7,547 bases of DNA from Chloroflexota bacterium (GTDB lineage: Bacteria; Chloroflexota; Dehalococcoidia; DSTF01; RBG-16-68-14): assembly GCA_022561355.1 (NCBI GenBank), contig JADFRJ010000109.1, positions 1 through 7,547 of the forward strand, read 5' to 3'. Shown in pieces: positions 5,482 to 7,547 of this stretch. The stretch's first letter is position 1. Each line of letters begins with the position of its first letter. The translations under genes and the position numbers were made by a program. The notes beneath the pieces were generated by a model. It saw only the letters and a program-made list of their open reading frames with translations. It did not search any database and was not told the origin of the DNA.

Positions 5482-6615
5482 TTACCACTGCACCACCATG
5501 GGCATCAGCACGTGGACGAAGTTCTCGTCGCCGACGGGGCGGAGGACGCCCTGCCGGGAGGGGCCGCTCATCTCCAGCGAGACGCGGCCGCCTTCCAACA
5601 CCTGCAGGTAGTCCTGCAGGTACTTGCTGTTGAAGGCGATCTTGTCCGCTTCGCCATCGATCGCGGCATCGATCTCACTGAGATTGTCGCCGATCTCCTC
5701 GGCGCGAGCGGAGATCGTCATCTTGCCGGGAGCCACGTCCTCGCCCGGCGTGAACGTCAGGCGCACGATGCCGCTGCCGTCGCGAGCGAAGATCGCCGCC
5801 GTGCGCGTCTCACGCAGGAACTCCGCGACGTCGATGACGGCCTTGCTGGTGTGCTCTTCCGGGATGATCTGGCTGTAGTCTGGGAAGGTCCCCTGGATCA
5901 GCTGCGTCACCAGCTCGACGTTCTTCAGCCGGAACAACACCTGCGTCTTCGTGGAGTTTACCGAGAGCTGCACGGGGTCCGCCTCATCCGACAGCAGCCT
6001 GCTCAGTTCGACGAGGGCACGCGCCGGGATGATCAGCTGGACCGCTTCGGAGACGGCTTCTGATAGGGTGAGGTGACGGACCGACAGGCGAAAGCCGTCC
6101 GTGGCCGCGAGCGTGAGCTGATCGCCTTCGATCACGCAGTTCACGCCCACCAACACGGGGCGCGAATCGTCGGTCGCGGCGGAGATCGCGACTTGCGAAA
6201 TCGCCTTGTGCAGGTCCTCTGGATCGAGCTGCAGCGACACCCCATCTTCGACACTCGGGATCGGAGGGAAGTCCTCGGCGTCCACACCGCTCATCGTCGC
6301 CTGGCTGCGGCCGCACGTCAGCTTGAGCTGGCGCGAACGCGGCGCTACCGTCATCTCGATCTTCTCGTTAGGCAGCGAGTTGACGAAATCGGTCAGCAGG
6401 CGGGCGGGGATGGTAATGGCGCCCTCTTCTTCAACCTGAGCGCCAACCCAAGAACTGAGGGCGATCTCCAAGTTCGTCGCTGCCAGCTTCAGACGGCCAT
6501 CCTCGGTGGTAAGGAGGACGTTTGCCGTAATCGGTAGCGTACTGCGGGCGGCAACGGCCCTGCCCACGATGCCGAGTCCTTTAGCCAGGTTCTCTTGGAG
6601 ACAAGAAACATTCAT
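5482..6615 (-). CDS. dnaN: DNA polymerase III beta subunit (sliding clamp)
   Basis: 377 residues from ATG 6615, close to the usual 365-380. The clamp encircles DNA as a dimer and tethers replicative polymerase and repair proteins. Three repeated clamp domains fit about residues 1-124, 125-245 and 246-377. Recognisable blocks include ARSTLPITANVLL near the start, a strand with LKLAATNLEIAL, RPVLVGVNC followed by LTLAATDGFRLSVR in domain 2, IQGTFPDYSQIIP at the start of domain 3, and the C-terminal LMPM. A GTG in frame at 6624 is possible, but AGGTGA (6621-6626) lies five bases before the ATG and would itself contain that GTG. No dnaA or recF is visible beside it; tcmP follows directly and the next genes upstream point away. 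Confidence 0.96.
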   Translation of the reverse strand: MNVSCLQENLAKGLGIVGRAVAARSTLPITANVLLTTEDGRLKLAATNLEIALSSWVGAQVEEEGAITIPARLLTDFVNSLPNEKIEMTVAPRSRQLKLTCGRSQATMSGVDAEDFPPIPSVEDGVSLQLDPEDLHKAISQVAISAATDDSRPVLVGVNCVIEGDQLTLAATDGFRLSVRHLTLSEAVSEAVQLIIPARALVELSRLLSDEADPVQLSVNSTKTQVLFRLKNVELVTQLIQGTFPDYSQIIPEEHTSKAVIDVAEFLRETRTAAIFARDGSGIVRLTFTPGEDVAPGKMTISARAEEIGDNLSEIDAAIDGEADKIAFNSKYLQDYLQVLEGGRVSLEMSGPSRQGVLRPVGDENFVHVLMPMVVQW

Positions 6616-6626
6616 ATTAGTCACCT

Positions 6627-6636
6627 ACGTATACGT
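6627..6636. repeat. 10-bp perfect palindrome in the dnaN leader
   Basis: ACGTATACGT, directly next to the dnaN ribosome site and within the predicted leader. It could be a protein site or chance; low weight. Confidence 0.35.
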
Positions 6637-6659
6637 TTAGCTGAATGGATGCAGAGGCG

Positions 6660-6688
6660 AGTATAACAGCACCCCCAGCGCAAGGCAA
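6660..6688 (-). promoter_or_regulatory. Promoter of dnaN (and probably tcmP)
   Basis: On the minus strand, -35 TTGCCT (6688-6683), a 17-base spacer and -10 TATACT (6665-6660). Transcription should start near 6653, giving a leader of about 38 bases before ATG 6615. Confidence 0.75.
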
Positions 6689-6691
6689 CAG

Positions 6692-6715
6692 CGCCTGTCA
6701 CGCAGGCTACAGGCG
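6692..6715. repeat. Nested inverted repeats upstream of the dnaN promoter
   Basis: CGCCTGT (6692-6698) and ACAGGCG (6709-6715) form 7-bp arms around ten bases; within them GCCTG (6693-6697) also pairs with CAGGC (6703-6707). The first arm starts four bases upstream of the -35. There is no T-run, so it is not a typical terminator. A regulator site is possible; no matching regulator is in the window. Confidence 0.45.
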
Positions 6716-6834
6716 TGTGCGCTAAGCTAGTAGCTCGTCACTCACAAGCGGATTTGGGTGTCACAAGACGCGATCGCTGAACGTCTCCTCTACAGCGGTA
6801 GCACCAAGAAGGAGGCATTCATGGACGGCTAGTC

Positions 6835-7155
6835 ATGGCGGAAGACGCGGGCCTTGAGGCCCGGCCGGATCCCGTGACGGCGCTCTCCGGCGTCTACCTC
6901 GCCGGCGATTGGGTCGGCTCGGAGGGCTGGCTGGCCGACGCGAGCCTGGCGAGCGCCAAGCGCGCCGCGGACGCCGCGCTGGAAGCGAACGCTACGCGGG
7001 CGCGCTTACGACGATGCTCCCGGTCGTCACGGCCTGGGTCGCGAAGAGCGTGTAGGCACGTAAAGCAACCTCTTATCGCTGACCTGCGACGCACCGTGGC
7101 GATCCCGCTGGCGTACTGCGCGAGGTACAATAGCGTGTCGTTTGGGGGAGCGTAG
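6835..7155 (+). pseudogene. C-terminal remnant of an FAD-dependent amine oxidase / phytoene desaturase-like oxidoreductase
   Basis: The frame is open for 106 codons, but only about the first 52 resemble a protein family: LSGVYLAGDWVGSEGWLADA (17-36) followed by SLASAKRAADAAL is the typical last FAD-contact segment and final helix of amine oxidase or phytoene desaturase-like flavoproteins, which are usually 400-500 residues long. The N-terminal FAD-binding GxGxxG half is absent: the frame is closed by TAG at 6799-6801, and no flavoprotein sequence appears further upstream. After about residue 52 the sequence becomes arginine-rich and unlike the family, so the frame probably continues by chance. 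AGGAGG at 6810-6815 precedes an ATG at 6821 that reads only three codons (MDG, stop), not the remnant frame. I read it as a decayed gene that lost most of its length; a short expressed peptide cannot be excluded. Confidence 0.65.
7126..7131 (+). promoter_or_regulatory. Possible -10 element of the secreted-protein gene
   Basis: TACAAT about 35 bases before ATG 7167. No convincing -35 lies 16-18 bases upstream, so support is weak. Confidence 0.35.
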
Positions 7156-7166
7156 ATCGGGATCTC

Positions 7167-7547
7167 ATGTCGAGAATTCTGGTTGCACTGCTGGTTCCAG
7201 TCGCTGCTGCGGTAGCGCTTCTCACGCTGGTTGCAATTGGCCCGAACCTGGGCGGCGAAGAGGCGTCTGCTGCCGAAGGCGGGCCTGAGATGGCTCTCTC
7301 AGTCACGGATCCGGAAGGCGTGTGCAGCGAAGGGGTCTGCGACATCCCTGCCGGCGCGCCGTTTACGCTTGCTGTTGAAATCGTGGAGGGACCGGCGGAG
7401 GGATACATCCTGGCCCAGTCGTTTATCGACTTTGGGCCCGTGCTCAGGTACAAGCCCAGCCAGGACGCGGTTGACGAGTTCGTCTGGCCGGATTGCAGGG
7501 CTGAGACGCGCGTGCGGGAGCCCCTGACCGAGCGGACATACACCCAC
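7167..7547 (+). CDS. Secreted protein with cohesin-like beta-sandwich style (5' part, runs off window)
   Basis: 127 codons are visible, open to the right edge. Residues 1-25 are a signal peptide: a short basic start (MSR), then a hydrophobic stretch LVALLVPVAAAVALLTLVAI, with a plausible AxA cleavage site at ASA (33-35). The mature part has MALSVTDPEG, a C53-x4-C58 pair, then IPAGAPFTLAVEI and GYILAQSFIDFG, alternating strands with a glycine-bounded pattern reminiscent of cohesin-like domains. LRYKPSQDAVDEFVWPDC (93-110) resembles secreted proteins I associate with uncultured Dehalococcoidia. Exported, function unknown; domain naming is by resemblance only. The ATG at 7167 is preferred because it begins directly at the signal peptide; a weak CGGGA lies four bases upstream, and the stronger GGGGGAG at 7143-7149 is too far away. 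Confidence 0.75.
   Translation, partial: MSRILVALLVPVAAAVALLTLVAIGPNLGGEEASAAEGGPEMALSVTDPEGVCSEGVCDIPAGAPFTLAVEIVEGPAEGYILAQSFIDFGPVLRYKPSQDAVDEFVWPDCRAETRVREPLTERTYTH

Larger units (their letters stand above)
6616..7166. other. 551-base stretch between dnaN and the secreted-protein gene, without an intact gene
   Basis: It contains the dnaN promoter and leader, the nested inverted repeats, a short open frame at 6734-6832 ending KKEAFMDG that I cannot assign, the oxidoreductase remnant from 6835, and a possible -10 for the rightmost gene. Otherwise I see nothing recognisable. Confidence 0.6.

Noticed and set aside
5512..6063. 183-codon plus-strand open frame inside dnaN
   Set aside because: Antisense to a highly conserved gene, with no ribosome site and no recognisable protein.
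6692..6715. Rho-independent terminator
   Set aside because: The repeat has no following run of T on either strand and lies at a promoter, not after a gene.
6616..6834. Chromosomal origin next to dnaN
   Set aside because: I found no DnaA boxes (TTATNCACA type), no AT-rich stretch and no dnaA in the window.
7009..7055. Frameshifted continuation of the oxidoreductase remnant ending VTAWVAKSV
   Set aside because: The third-frame tail looks protein-like but matches no family end I recognise, so a frameshift cannot be supported.

Overview
The window looks like GC-rich Chloroflexota DNA, most likely a metagenomic lineage near Dehalococcoidia. This is an inference from gene style: an MBL/rhodanese operon with a DUF4395 protein, and a secreted protein of a type I associate with that class. 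No rRNA or other marker confirms it. I see no tRNA, rRNA, CRISPR array or insertion sequence.

Left part (1-3799) is a sulfur-handling module. A minus-strand operon, read from 3006 down to the left edge, encodes a DUF4395 membrane protein, an MFS transporter and an MBL-fold/rhodanese protein whose layout recalls persulfide dioxygenase-sulfurtransferases such as CstB. Facing away from it is an ArsR-type repressor fused to a rhodanese domain. The 124 bases between them hold two well-formed divergent promoters and two related operator-like sites (8-6-8 inverted repeats, one perfect and one degenerate). The repressor mRNA appears leaderless.

Middle part (3832-5468) is a convergent pair: a three-Cys-motif DUF5131 (phage Gp37/Gp68-type) protein on plus and its family partner, a TcmP methyltransferase-like protein, on minus. 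Their 3' ends overlap by 97 bp. The tcmP region is clearly less GC-rich than its neighbours, which suggests acquisition. tcmP sits 13 bp behind dnaN on the same strand, and its protein ends in a sequence resembling a DNA sliding-clamp binding motif. Clamp gene and candidate clamp-binding protein would therefore share a transcript.

Right part (5482-7547) holds dnaN (beta sliding clamp) with a good promoter, then about 550 bases containing a small inverted repeat and the C-terminal remnant of an FAD-dependent oxidoreductase. The last feature is the 5' end of a secreted protein gene that runs off the window.
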